This document shows positions 56,626 to 64,000 of a stretch of DNA of 64,000 nt, piece after piece. Source of the stretch: a bacterium (GTDB lineage: Bacteria > Auribacterota > Auribacteria > Auribacterales > Auribacteraceae). The notes beneath the pieces are model-generated. The model was not told where the DNA came from and searched no databases. It saw only the letters and a list, made by a program, of their open reading frames with translations. The stretch is taken from NCBI GenBank assembly GCA_018435605.1, contig JAHDNF010000008.1, positions 313,192-377,191 of the forward strand. Reading direction: 5' to 3'. Positions within the stretch are counted from its first letter, which is position 1. Every line of letters starts with the position of its first letter. A program made the translations under genes and the position numbers.

Positions 56626-59343
56626 TTACTTTATTTCCATCCAATTATCTCCGATGCCTGTCTTAACTTCTACAGGAACATTGAGAGGTATGGCATTTTT
56701 CATGCAATCTGATATGATTGGCTTGACTATGTCTATTTCTTCAACCGGTACTTCAAAAAGAAGTTCATCATGAATCTGAAGAAGCATTTTTGTTTTCATA
56801 TTGCGTAACCGGTTATGGATGTGAATCATAGCTATTTTAATCATATCAGCGCAAGTGCCTTGAATAGGACTATTTACAGCAATATGTTCAGCATTTACAC
56901 GAATTCGTGAATCTTCGCTGTGTATTTCTGGTATTTCTCGTTTGCGATTAAGCATAGTAAGAACATATCCGTTTTTACGGGCAAAATCGAGTGATTCATC
57001 GATAAATTGTTTTATACCGGAATACTTTTCAAAATATGATTCTATGAATTGTTTTGCCTCAGCCTGTGTGATGCCTGTATCACGCGCCAATTTAGCCTGC
57101 CCCATACCGTATATTATACCGAAATTGATGGCTTTTGCCCGCGAACGCAGTATCGGAGTAACCGCATCCATGGGCACTTCAAAAATGATTGAAGCGGTTT
57201 TACTGTGTATATCCTGACCGGAAGAAAAAGCCTCAATCAGCCGTTCATCTTTCGAAAGATGCGCGAGTATGCGTAGTTCTATTTGTGAGTAATCGGCAGA
57301 CAGGAGCTTTGTCGCTTTTGATGAAGCGATAAATGCTTTGCGGATTTTTTTTCCTATTTCAGTACGAACCGGTATGTTTTGCAGGTTCGGGTCACTGCTG
57401 GATAAACGACCAGTTGCGGTTATTGTTTGATTGAAAGATGTGTGCAATCTGCCGGAATTTGCGTTGATAAGTTTAGGTAATACATCTATATAGGTAGACT
57501 TAAGTTTGGAAAGCTGGCGGTATTCCATAATAAGGTCGACTATAGGAATCCCGCTGAGCATTTCCAGTACCTGCACATCGGTTCGGTATCCGGTTTTTGT
57601 TTTTTTGGGGCGATAACCGGCATTTTTATGTACCTGTAGCCGGTCAAAAAGAATTGTTCCCATCTGTTGCGGTGAATTGAGATTGAACGATTCTCCAGCC
57701 AATTCAAATATCGACTCCTGCACACGCTCAAGCTGTTCGTCAAAATCCCTCGACATATTTTTTAGAAACGGGGTATCAAGCGCGATTCCAGCTTCCTCCA
57801 TATGCATAAGCACGGGAACTAAAGGCATTTCGATGGTATTGAACAATTCCGTCAGGTTTGCCGCTGAAAGTTGCGGTATCAAAATATTTTGCAGGCGAAG
57901 TGTGATATCCGCATCCTCACACGAATAAACCGCTACTTTTTCGACCGGAACATCCGCCATGGACACCTGATTTTTTTTCTCGCCTATTAGATCAGTTATG
58001 GGAATTTTTTTGAAATTCAAGTAAAATAAGCTCAAGGCGTCTAGGTTATGCTGACGGTACGTAGGCCGCAACAGATACGATGCGATCATTGTATCGAAAT
58101 AAATTCCACGCATATAAACGCCATACTTACGCAACACGAGCGCGTCATACTTTATATTGTGTCCGCATTTTTTAACCGATTCATCTTCAAGAATCGGTTT
58201 AATGGCAGACAAAATTTCCTGAGCGGAATTATGCGTTTGTACCCTGAAAAGATCTGACTGCATGGAATCATTGTCATCAATGACAACAGACAAATAGTAT
58301 GCCTCTTTCTCATCAAAGGCAAATGATATGCCCAGTAGATTGGCTTCCAATGGGTTTATCGAATCGGTTTCGGTATCGAAAGCAAAAGCGGTTTTGGTTT
58401 TCAACATGTCGAAAAACCCGCCAAAATCTTTCCATGTCTTTATGCAATGGTATGCAGTAGGTTCACTTTTATGCGTTACATTGAAATCTTTTAGCAAACT
58501 ACTGAATTCTTCATATTTAAGAAATTCTATTATCCTCTCCGTGTGAGGTCCTGTAAAACGAAAATCTTCTATGCCAAGTTGAATTTCAACATCGGTCAAA
58601 ATGGTTACCAAATCTTTGGAAAGAAACGCTTTATCCCTGTTATCCAGCAATTTTTGTTTGAGCGTGTCGGGTTTGACTTCATTCACACGATCATATAAAT
58701 CGTTGAGCGATTGGAAAGAATCAAGCAATTTTACCGCAGTTTTGGGACCTATCTGAGGCACTCCGGGTATGTTATCGGAAGAATCTCCCATAAGCGCCAA
58801 AAGATCGATAATTTGTTTCGGTTTGACACCGAACTTTTCTTTTACGCCGTCACTATCGATAATATCCGGTTCACCGGAAGTCGATTTGATATTATACAGC
58901 TTGATACGGGAATCAACCAGTTGCGCAAAATCTTTATCGCCGCTGACTATAAACACTTCAAAACCATCTTCTGCGGCTCGTCCTGCCAGAGTACCGATTA
59001 TATCGTCAGCCTCAAAACCATCTTTTTCAATATATTTTATATTGTATGCATCCAACAGAGAAAATATCTTGGGAAATTGCCCGCGCATTTCATCGGGCAT
59101 TTTTTCTCTTGTTGCCTTATACGCAGGGAATTTTTTGTGGCGAAACGTAGGTGTTCCCGGATCGAAAGCAACCATGATGTATGAAGGTTGCTGTTGCCTT
59201 ATAAGCGAACGCAAAGTATTGGCAAACCCGAAAACCGCGCTGGTATTTTCACCTCGAGAATTTATTAAAGGATTCCGTATAAAGGCAAAATATGAGCGAT
59301 ACGCAATTGCCGATCCATCGATCAAAAAAATTCGTTTATCCAC
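56626..59343 (-). CDS. polA: DNA polymerase I
   Basis: The 905-residue protein has all three domains. The 5' nuclease has FLIDGSAIAYRSYFAF and VSGDKDFAQLVDSRIKLYN. The 3'-5' exonuclease appears catalytically intact: TAFAFDTETDSINP, HNIKYDALVL and YSCEDADITL. Polymerase motifs are A LLSADYSQIELRILAH, B RSRAKAINFGIIYGMG and C LLQIHDELLFEVP. It serves repair and Okazaki-fragment maturation. The start MDKRIFLIDGSAIAYRS is the family start. Confidence 0.97.
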   Translation of the reverse strand: MDKRIFLIDGSAIAYRSYFAFIRNPLINSRGENTSAVFGFANTLRSLIRQQQPSYIMVAFDPGTPTFRHKKFPAYKATREKMPDEMRGQFPKIFSLLDAYNIKYIEKDGFEADDIIGTLAGRAAEDGFEVFIVSGDKDFAQLVDSRIKLYNIKSTSGEPDIIDSDGVKEKFGVKPKQIIDLLALMGDSSDNIPGVPQIGPKTAVKLLDSFQSLNDLYDRVNEVKPDTLKQKLLDNRDKAFLSKDLVTILTDVEIQLGIEDFRFTGPHTERIIEFLKYEEFSSLLKDFNVTHKSEPTAYHCIKTWKDFGGFFDMLKTKTAFAFDTETDSINPLEANLLGISFAFDEKEAYYLSVVIDDNDSMQSDLFRVQTHNSAQEILSAIKPILEDESVKKCGHNIKYDALVLRKYGVYMRGIYFDTMIASYLLRPTYRQHNLDALSLFYLNFKKIPITDLIGEKKNQVSMADVPVEKVAVYSCEDADITLRLQNILIPQLSAANLTELFNTIEMPLVPVLMHMEEAGIALDTPFLKNMSRDFDEQLERVQESIFELAGESFNLNSPQQMGTILFDRLQVHKNAGYRPKKTKTGYRTDVQVLEMLSGIPIVDLIMEYRQLSKLKSTYIDVLPKLINANSGRLHTSFNQTITATGRLSSSDPNLQNIPVRTEIGKKIRKAFIASSKATKLLSADYSQIELRILAHLSKDERLIEAFSSGQDIHSKTASIIFEVPMDAVTPILRSRAKAINFGIIYGMGQAKLARDTGITQAEAKQFIESYFEKYSGIKQFIDESLDFARKNGYVLTMLNRKREIPEIHSEDSRIRVNAEHIAVNSPIQGTCADMIKIAMIHIHNRLRNMKTKMLLQIHDELLFEVPVEEIDIVKPIISDCMKNAIPLNVPVEVKTGIGDNWMEIK

Positions 59344-59460
59344 ATTGATTCCCTTATATAATGATATTCAAGCTATTATCAACTTTTTCAATTATTCTTT
59401 GAATTATTTAATCAATTTTTAGGTCATTAATATAGTATCTATTCCGATAAATGATAATGA

Positions 59461-59476
59461 TGGCATATATGTTGCT
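59461..59476 (+). promoter_or_regulatory. Second sigma54 (-24/-12) promoter
   Basis: TGGCATATATGTTGCT matches the RpoN consensus, with GG (59462-59463) and GC (59474-59475) 10 bases apart. Over the 19 bases from the first T it differs at only three positions from the pilin-gene promoter at 19316. The predicted start near 59487 lies just ahead of a GAGGG ribosome-binding site and a 42-codon ORF. No GCGTGA/TCACGC palindrome is seen in the 117 bases upstream. Confidence 0.75.
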
Positions 59477-59502
59477 TTATAGATACCCCAGAGGGATTGA
59501 AT

Positions 59503-59631
59503 ATGAAAGATGACATCAGTTTCGCAAAGTTAGTTCAGTTACGCAACGAGAATTTCATGCTATATCAATTCAGCATGTTTCTCATCAAAATCAAGCTCAC
59601 CCAAATTGCAAGCAGATGGTTGCATCATTGA
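59503..59631 (+). CDS. Small ORF of 42 residues downstream of a sigma54 promoter
   Basis: I do not recognise this protein. It starts MKDDISFAKLVQLRNENFML, has a hydrophobic middle (MLYQFSMFLIKIKL), and ends in a basic ASRWLHH. GAGGG (59491-59495) stands 7 bases before ATG 59503, and a -24/-12 promoter lies just upstream, giving a leader of about 16 bases. The end overlaps the 3' end of minus-strand nadA by 7 bases, so its transcript may run antisense to nadA. It could be a small membrane-associated protein or the leader of a regulatory RNA. Confidence 0.5.
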   Translation: MKDDISFAKLVQLRNENFMLYQFSMFLIKIKLTQIASRWLHH

Positions 59632-60683
59632 GCCGACTGCACCACGGATAACATAGCGCTCAAAGCCCGATGAGCATCTTGCCTGACTGATTGCGGCACT
59701 TCAATGATATTATATCGTCCTAACTGTTCCAATGTGGTTTTAAGTTTGGGTAAATTAATCTTGAACATATTTGGACATAGCGAACGTGCCACAGGAATAA
59801 TTTGCTTATCGGCATATTGACGCGCAAGCCGGTCGACCATATTAATCTCGGTTGCTATTGCTATAACCGAACCTGAAGGCGCTTCTTTTACATATCTTTC
59901 AATAAAAGAGGTTGATCCCGAGTAGTCAACCTGCTGTATAACATCTCTAGTACATTCAGGATGAGCAATTATTACCGCAGACGGAAAATTTTTTCGTATA
60001 TAATTTACATGTTCAACATTAAAAAAGGTGTGAACATGGCAATGACCTTTCCATAGAATCAGCTCCACTGCGTCAATATTTGCTATAATGCGTTTATCAT
60101 CAGGCATTAGAGGATCCCAAACAAACATTTTGTCTTCAGGTATATTAAGGTTATGGGCGGTATTGCGCCCCAGATGTTCATCCGGCAGAAAAAATATTTT
60201 TTTGCCCTGTTGACGCGCCCATTTAAATAATATATTAGCGTTTGAAGATGTGCAAACCGCGCCGCCGTGACGCCCGCAAAACGCTTTTATGGAAGCAATA
60301 GAATTCATATAGGTAATTGGAACTATTTGTGAAGAAGGTATAAACTCGGTGATGGTATTCCATGCCTTTTCCACCTCAGGCAGTCGCGCCATATCCGCCA
60401 TTGGACACCCTGCGTCAAGATCGGGTAGCTGAACGATTTGGTATGGTTTGGATAAAATAGAAGCGCTTTCCGCCATAAAATGAACACCGCAAAAAATAAT
60501 GTATTTCGCGTCGTCAAGCGATGCCGCCCGTCGAGCCAGTTCAAATGAATCGCCCATATAATCGGCAACAGTTAAAATCTCCCTCCGCTGGTAATAATGC
60601 CCCAGAATAACCAGTTTATCACCGTTTTGTTTTTTTATATCATTGATAGTTTCTATAATCTGTTGTTCGTTTTCCACAGTCAT
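59625..60683 (-). CDS. nadA: Quinolinate synthase
   Basis: The 352-residue [4Fe-4S] enzyme condenses iminoaspartate with dihydroxyacetone phosphate. It shows LVILGHYYQRREILTVADYM near the start, FCGVHFMAESA, GGAVCTSSNANIL, IIAHPECTRDV and a C-terminal SLCPNMFKINLPKL. The Cys of FCGVHFM, AVCTSS and SLCPNM are the probable cluster ligands. ATG 60683 is preferred: GAGGT lies 8 bases upstream, whereas the in-frame TTG 60701 would sit on that site. Its partner nadB is 55 kb away in this window. Confidence 0.95.
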   Translation of the reverse strand: MTVENEQQIIETINDIKKQNGDKLVILGHYYQRREILTVADYMGDSFELARRAASLDDAKYIIFCGVHFMAESASILSKPYQIVQLPDLDAGCPMADMARLPEVEKAWNTITEFIPSSQIVPITYMNSIASIKAFCGRHGGAVCTSSNANILFKWARQQGKKIFFLPDEHLGRNTAHNLNIPEDKMFVWDPLMPDDKRIIANIDAVELILWKGHCHVHTFFNVEHVNYIRKNFPSAVIIAHPECTRDVIQQVDYSGSTSFIERYVKEAPSGSVIAIATEINMVDRLARQYADKQIIPVARSLCPNMFKINLPKLKTTLEQLGRYNIIEVPQSVRQDAHRALSAMLSVVQSAQ

Positions 60684-60742
60684 GACATTTACCTCAAACA
60701 AAATTTATTTTCACTATATATTAGATAACACTAAGCCTACCT

Positions 60743-62338
60743 TTATAAAAAAGTGTTCTTAAATAATATTTCTTCAAAATATGTTTTCAGATCTTCAGTA
60801 GAAATTTTTATAATAAATAAATGCAATTTATGCCCATAGGCCGCACCAGTAAGTTTTTTCTTGATCGAATAATACATTGGCGAAACCTGAGTATAATCTT
60901 TCCGTACCGATATGATACCTTTTTTCATAAGAAAATCGAAAAATTCTTTATCAAACTCAGGTGGAGATGTGCTGTCTCGTTCCGTTTGCAACATAAAAAA
61001 ACGCTGTGTTTTTTTATGGGACACCTCACTGAGAATAAACTCCATCAAATCCATGTCGTCATAAAAAAAAGTGGCTTTGGGAATATCTTGCCGAGCGTAA
61101 TAACGCACAACCTCCGCCTCATCGGAAATAATGATATCGCCGTATTCCATCAATTGATTTACGTCATAAACAACTGTTTGCCAGTCAATAGCATATAACG
61201 GGTTGAGGAAATATCTTTTATTGTAATATGAATTCAAAACAAACATATTCAATACTATCAATACAACTACGGCAATATATCTGTACCGGCCAAACCATGT
61301 ATAACCTCTTGAAATCATAACCATAACAGGCACGAATAGAAACATCATACGTACAGATATATATATAAAACTTTGTTTTCCTACCAGTTTGCTTGATAAT
61401 ATTATGACACTTAAAAACGAAATAAATACTGCAACTATAACAAGAATGGTTTTTGACCTGACAATAGGCGGTAATGTCTTTAATCCTGTAAGAAAAACTG
61501 CAAACGCGGTTATGTGCAATAAAAACAATGGCAGTGTTATATATATCTGCCATGGATATATACACTGCCCTACTAGAAAATCATAAATCGTAAAACCCGC
61601 ACGTATAATTATACCGAGATAATTACCGGACAACGCCGCATGATCCGATATCGAAGAAAGATGAAAAATATGATAAAGCAACTGTTTTAGCCACGGTAAA
61701 AAAGAAAGAAAGGCAATCAATTGTATCAATATCAACTGTCGCAATTTTCCCGGAAATCTCTTTCGCAACAATAACAACCCGATGAATTCGCCCAGAAAAA
61801 TTGTCGAAGCGGGATAATCGGAATAAATCAATAAAATATGACCGGCTAACAACAGCCACCACCAACGTTTTGCGGAATGACTGACAAATTTAATAAGTAA
61901 AGTCAAAAGCAATACTACAAGAAACGCGGCATACGAATAATACCTGATCATCCTCGTAAACATGATAAAAAAAGGTGAGGTTATAATCACCGCGCATGGA
62001 ATCCAGATATTTTCTTTCGTATCGAAAATCAAAGTGTATAAATAGCATCCTAACAACGCCGCCATAAACCCGAAGATAATAGAAAAATATAATCCGGGCA
62101 TAATAGTATATGAAAATAGCATGCCCCATAACTTAAGCAATATATAATATAGAGGCGGATGCGGGTCTTGTTGATATACCGAGGCAATCAAATCCTTCAA
62201 CGATTTGGACGCCATATTTAGACTATATGACTCATCCGTCCAAAAACAATGTGCGGAAAGGTTCAAGCGGAGCAATATTGCTCCGAGAATTAGAGTGCCA
62301 AAAAAAAAGAATAAAGACAATTTTCTATAATTTTTCAT
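60743..62338 (-). CDS. GT-C family membrane glycosyltransferase (GT39-like)
   Basis: The 531-residue protein has about ten to twelve membrane segments. The first periplasmic loop carries the acidic motif CFWTDESYSLNMASKSL (Asp35-Glu36), followed by QQDPHPPLYYILLKLW, the HPPLYY motif of mannosyl- or arabinosyl-transferase-like GT-C enzymes. The C-terminal soluble part (VVYDVNQLMEYGDIIISDEA) resembles that in related polyprenol-phosphate-sugar transferases. Substrate is unknown. ATG 62338 has AGGGG upstream; that site overlaps a small inverted repeat CCCTG-N8-CAGGG. Confidence 0.85.
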   Translation of the reverse strand: MKNYRKLSLFFFFGTLILGAILLRLNLSAHCFWTDESYSLNMASKSLKDLIASVYQQDPHPPLYYILLKLWGMLFSYTIMPGLYFSIIFGFMAALLGCYLYTLIFDTKENIWIPCAVIITSPFFIMFTRMIRYYSYAAFLVVLLLTLLIKFVSHSAKRWWWLLLAGHILLIYSDYPASTIFLGEFIGLLLLRKRFPGKLRQLILIQLIAFLSFLPWLKQLLYHIFHLSSISDHAALSGNYLGIIIRAGFTIYDFLVGQCIYPWQIYITLPLFLLHITAFAVFLTGLKTLPPIVRSKTILVIVAVFISFLSVIILSSKLVGKQSFIYISVRMMFLFVPVMVMISRGYTWFGRYRYIAVVVLIVLNMFVLNSYYNKRYFLNPLYAIDWQTVVYDVNQLMEYGDIIISDEAEVVRYYARQDIPKATFFYDDMDLMEFILSEVSHKKTQRFFMLQTERDSTSPPEFDKEFFDFLMKKGIISVRKDYTQVSPMYYSIKKKLTGAAYGHKLHLFIIKISTEDLKTYFEEILFKNTFL

Positions 62339-62517
62339 AACCAACCCCTGTAATATATCAGGGAAAGATAATATACCTAAAAACTACTGACTGGCAAGTG
62401 TATTTCCCAAATTCTAAGAATTAACACCGCACTGCTAAGGCATAACAAGCGATTATCCCAAAAGTAAACTTTACACTTAAAATGCCGATAATAAAAGCAG
62501 TATGGGAGAATTATTTT

Positions 62518-63156
62518 ATGGCCGAAGATGTAAAAACGCAAAACAATCGACAGGGAACCGAGCAGACAGACAAACAGTTTGTTATGCAGGTCAAACATAC
62601 TTCCGCTACTAAAAAAATTGATGTCAGATGCCATAAATGCGGTGAACAAGAACATATATGCTGGAAACCCGGCATGCTTTGCCCTATATGCGGTTCCAAT
62701 GCCTTCGAACCGATAATAAAAGTAGAACTCAGCGAATCGGAACCGATTGAAGACACATCAAAAGTGCAGATTAACAAACAGCCTATTCAACTAAAACTGC
62801 CAAAATTTTCTCTGTATAAAATTTGCACTGTAGGTTCGTTGATCATTATGATTCTGGTATGGGGACGTATAGGGTGGTTTATATTTCAGGAAACTCATAA
62901 AAAAATACCGGGACCGCCCCCCGATTACGGCTGGAGATATGCATGCACGCACTGTGATCACCGGTTTGTTGACAAACCTCTAATACCTCCGGCGAGATGC
63001 ACTTTATGCGGTCAAAAGACTGGTTATGTTATCTATAGGTGCATAAAATGCAACAAAACCTTTGTTCTTCTCAAGAAAGATAAAGTTCCTCAATGCACTC
63101 ATTGTAATTCTACATTGATCAAACCGGCTCAGGCGCGAATCCCGTCAGGCAAATAA
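62518..63156 (+). CDS. Membrane protein with multiple zinc ribbons
   Basis: The 212-residue protein has six C-x-x-C pairs, which can form three zinc ribbons. One is N-terminal (VRCHKCGEQEH, MLCPICGS). Two lie after the single membrane helix at about residues 100-125 (YACTHCDHRF with ARCTLCGQK; YRCIKCNKTF with PQCTHCNS). I do not recognise a family. The topology puts the N-terminal ribbon and the other two on opposite sides of the membrane, unless the hydrophobic segment is not crossing. GGGAG is 9 bases before ATG 62518; an earlier in-frame ATG (62482) lacks one. It overlaps the next, convergent gene by 28 bases. Confidence 0.8.
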   Translation: MAEDVKTQNNRQGTEQTDKQFVMQVKHTSATKKIDVRCHKCGEQEHICWKPGMLCPICGSNAFEPIIKVELSESEPIEDTSKVQINKQPIQLKLPKFSLYKICTVGSLIIMILVWGRIGWFIFQETHKKIPGPPPDYGWRYACTHCDHRFVDKPLIPPARCTLCGQKTGYVIYRCIKCNKTFVLLKKDKVPQCTHCNSTLIKPAQARIPSGK

Positions 63157-64000
63157 ACCGAAAACGATTTCACTATATCGTAAATCCATTGGGACGAACG
63201 AGCCATTTCATCAATACGCACATACTCCTCGTTTGTGTGCGGTTCCCATTGGCCTGTTCCAAGAACCACAGCCTCTATGCCATGACGATTGAATACATTG
63301 CCGTCACTTCCCCCGAATGACGATTGGATAGTAAATGTATTATCTGCAGTATTTTGTGCGTGAGTTATTATAGGCGACGATTCTTCGATATAAAAGGAAT
63401 GATAGTCTTCATTAAAAGTACTCTTTACGGTAGCGCCCAGTTTAGTTGCTTCTTCGGAAAATACGGATCGTATTCTTTCCCACTGAATGCTGATATCTTC
63501 AGATCTATATGAGCGTGTTTCACCTTTAAGGAACACATTATCCGGAATAATATTGCAGGCTTTTCCACCTTGAATGACTCCAATATTCACAGTAGTATTT
63601 TCGTTAACACGCCCCTGATCGATACGACTAACAGCAGAGGCGGCGGCGGCGATCGCGTTTATACCCTTTTCCGGCGCTATACCCGAATGAGCCGACTTGC
63701 CCATAACCTCATATTCAAACCGTATGGCCGAAGGCGCTTTGTTGATGAGTGTGTATACAGGGTTATTACCGCTGTCAAGAACATACGCATATTTCCCCTT
63801 AAGCATTGAAAAATCGAAGTTTTTTACGCCAAGCAATCCCACTTCTTCGCAAATAGAAAATAGAATCTCTATATCTCCGTAACTCTCATGGTTTTCAACA
63901 AGACTACGAACCGCTTCGCATATCAAAGCAATCCCAAGACGGTTATCAGCTCCTAAAATAGTCGTTCCGTCGCTTCGAACCAATCCGTTGCCCACTATAG
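63129..64000 (-). CDS. M20 family metallopeptidase, peptidase-T-like (partial)
   Basis: The gene enters from beyond the right edge, so its N-terminus is missing. The visible 290 residues include TTILGADNRLGIALICEA (bridging Asp of the di-zinc site), FSICEEVGLLGVKNF (catalytic Glu and zinc Glu), VLDSGN (zinc Asp), the dimerisation domain with KSAHSGIAPEKGINAI, and the C-terminal zinc His in GQWEPHTNEEYV. It is probably a tripeptidase/aminopeptidase of the PepT or PepT-2 type. GTG at 63995 is not the start, because the frame runs on to the edge. Confidence 0.9.
   Translation of the reverse strand, partial: IVGNGLVRSDGTTILGADNRLGIALICEAVRSLVENHESYGDIEILFSICEEVGLLGVKNFDFSMLKGKYAYVLDSGNNPVYTLINKAPSAIRFEYEVMGKSAHSGIAPEKGINAIAAAASAVSRIDQGRVNENTTVNIGVIQGGKACNIIPDNVFLKGETRSYRSEDISIQWERIRSVFSEEATKLGATVKSTFNEDYHSFYIEESSPIITHAQNTADNTFTIQSSFGGSDGNVFNRHGIEAVVLGTGQWEPHTNEEYVRIDEMARSSQWIYDIVKSFSVYLPDGIRA

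Noticed and set aside
58769-59422. Long plus-strand reading frame of 217 codons opposite polA
   Set aside because: It is a shadow of polA: Ser- and Ala-rich nonsense sequence with no domain, and it mirrors the coding frame of a highly conserved gene.
62392-62407. TGGCAAGTGTATTTCC, considered as a third sigma54 promoter before the zinc-ribbon gene
   Set aside because: The essential GC of the -12 box is TC here, so it fails the core requirement.

Overview
The window is a 64 kb stretch of chromosomal DNA (by eye about 40% GC) from a Gram-negative-type bacterium: it has a full mre/PBP2/RodA rod-shape cluster, lipoprotein signal peptides, and secreted proteins. A type-IV-pilin/pseudopilin-like protein with a [23 protein letters not shown]-terminus and an H-x(10)-DG C-terminal motif, together with many membrane TPR proteins carrying YDD/FDD GT-C motifs, points to the PVC superphylum or a neighbouring lineage (Lentisphaerota, Kiritimatiellota, Omnitrophota, Auribacterota). 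That placement is an inference from gene style; no 16S is present.

Layout. 0-2.7 kb: end of ffh, then rpsP-trmD-rplS-rnhB-yraN and a small Cys-rich protein, with rimM missing. 2.8-19.2 kb: nadB, a secreted unknown, then a tightly overlapping pyrimidine operon (pyrC-carA-carB-pyrK-pyrD-pyrF-pyrE, no pyrB), yicC, gmk, split coaC and coaB, and a PilS/PilR-like kinase/sigma54-activator pair. 19.2-24.0 kb: a sigma54-controlled pilin-like gene, an O-antigen-ligase-like TPR protein, and a secreted repeat protein with thrombospondin-type-3 motifs. 24.1-26.6 kb (minus strand): an ATP-type PEP carboxykinase homologue, a secreted YHS-like protein, tRNA-Leu and tRNA-Cys. 26.8-32.8 kb: a polyprenol-phosphate-mannose-synthase-like glycosyltransferase, two TPR lipoproteins and two TMTC-like GT-C/TPR membrane proteins. 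33.5-51.5 kb (all minus strand): hflX, mreBCD-PBP2-rodA-rng, a DUF192 protein, a sensor kinase with response regulator, glgC, glgA, galT and a GH57 enzyme. 51.9-64 kb: a third TMTC-like protein, a DUF255/YyaL protein, tpx, polA, a small sigma54-driven ORF, nadA, another GT-C protein, a zinc-ribbon membrane protein and a partial M20 peptidase.

The two most unusual signals are regulatory and glycosylation-related. First, between the PilR-like activator and the pilin-like gene there is a consensus -24/-12 sigma54 promoter with two identical-half-site palindromes spaced exactly 21 bp apart, about 110 and 131 bp upstream of the predicted start. A nearly identical -24/-12 element lies 40 kb away, upstream of an unannotated 42-residue ORF between polA and nadA. 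Second, the 26.8-32.8 kb block couples a likely lipid-linked sugar donor synthase to two TPR lipoproteins and two bacterial TMTC-like enzymes. It looks like a dedicated envelope protein O-glycosylation or cell-surface system that I do not recognise as a described locus.

All functional calls come from reading motifs by eye. No database search, structure prediction or transcription data was available.
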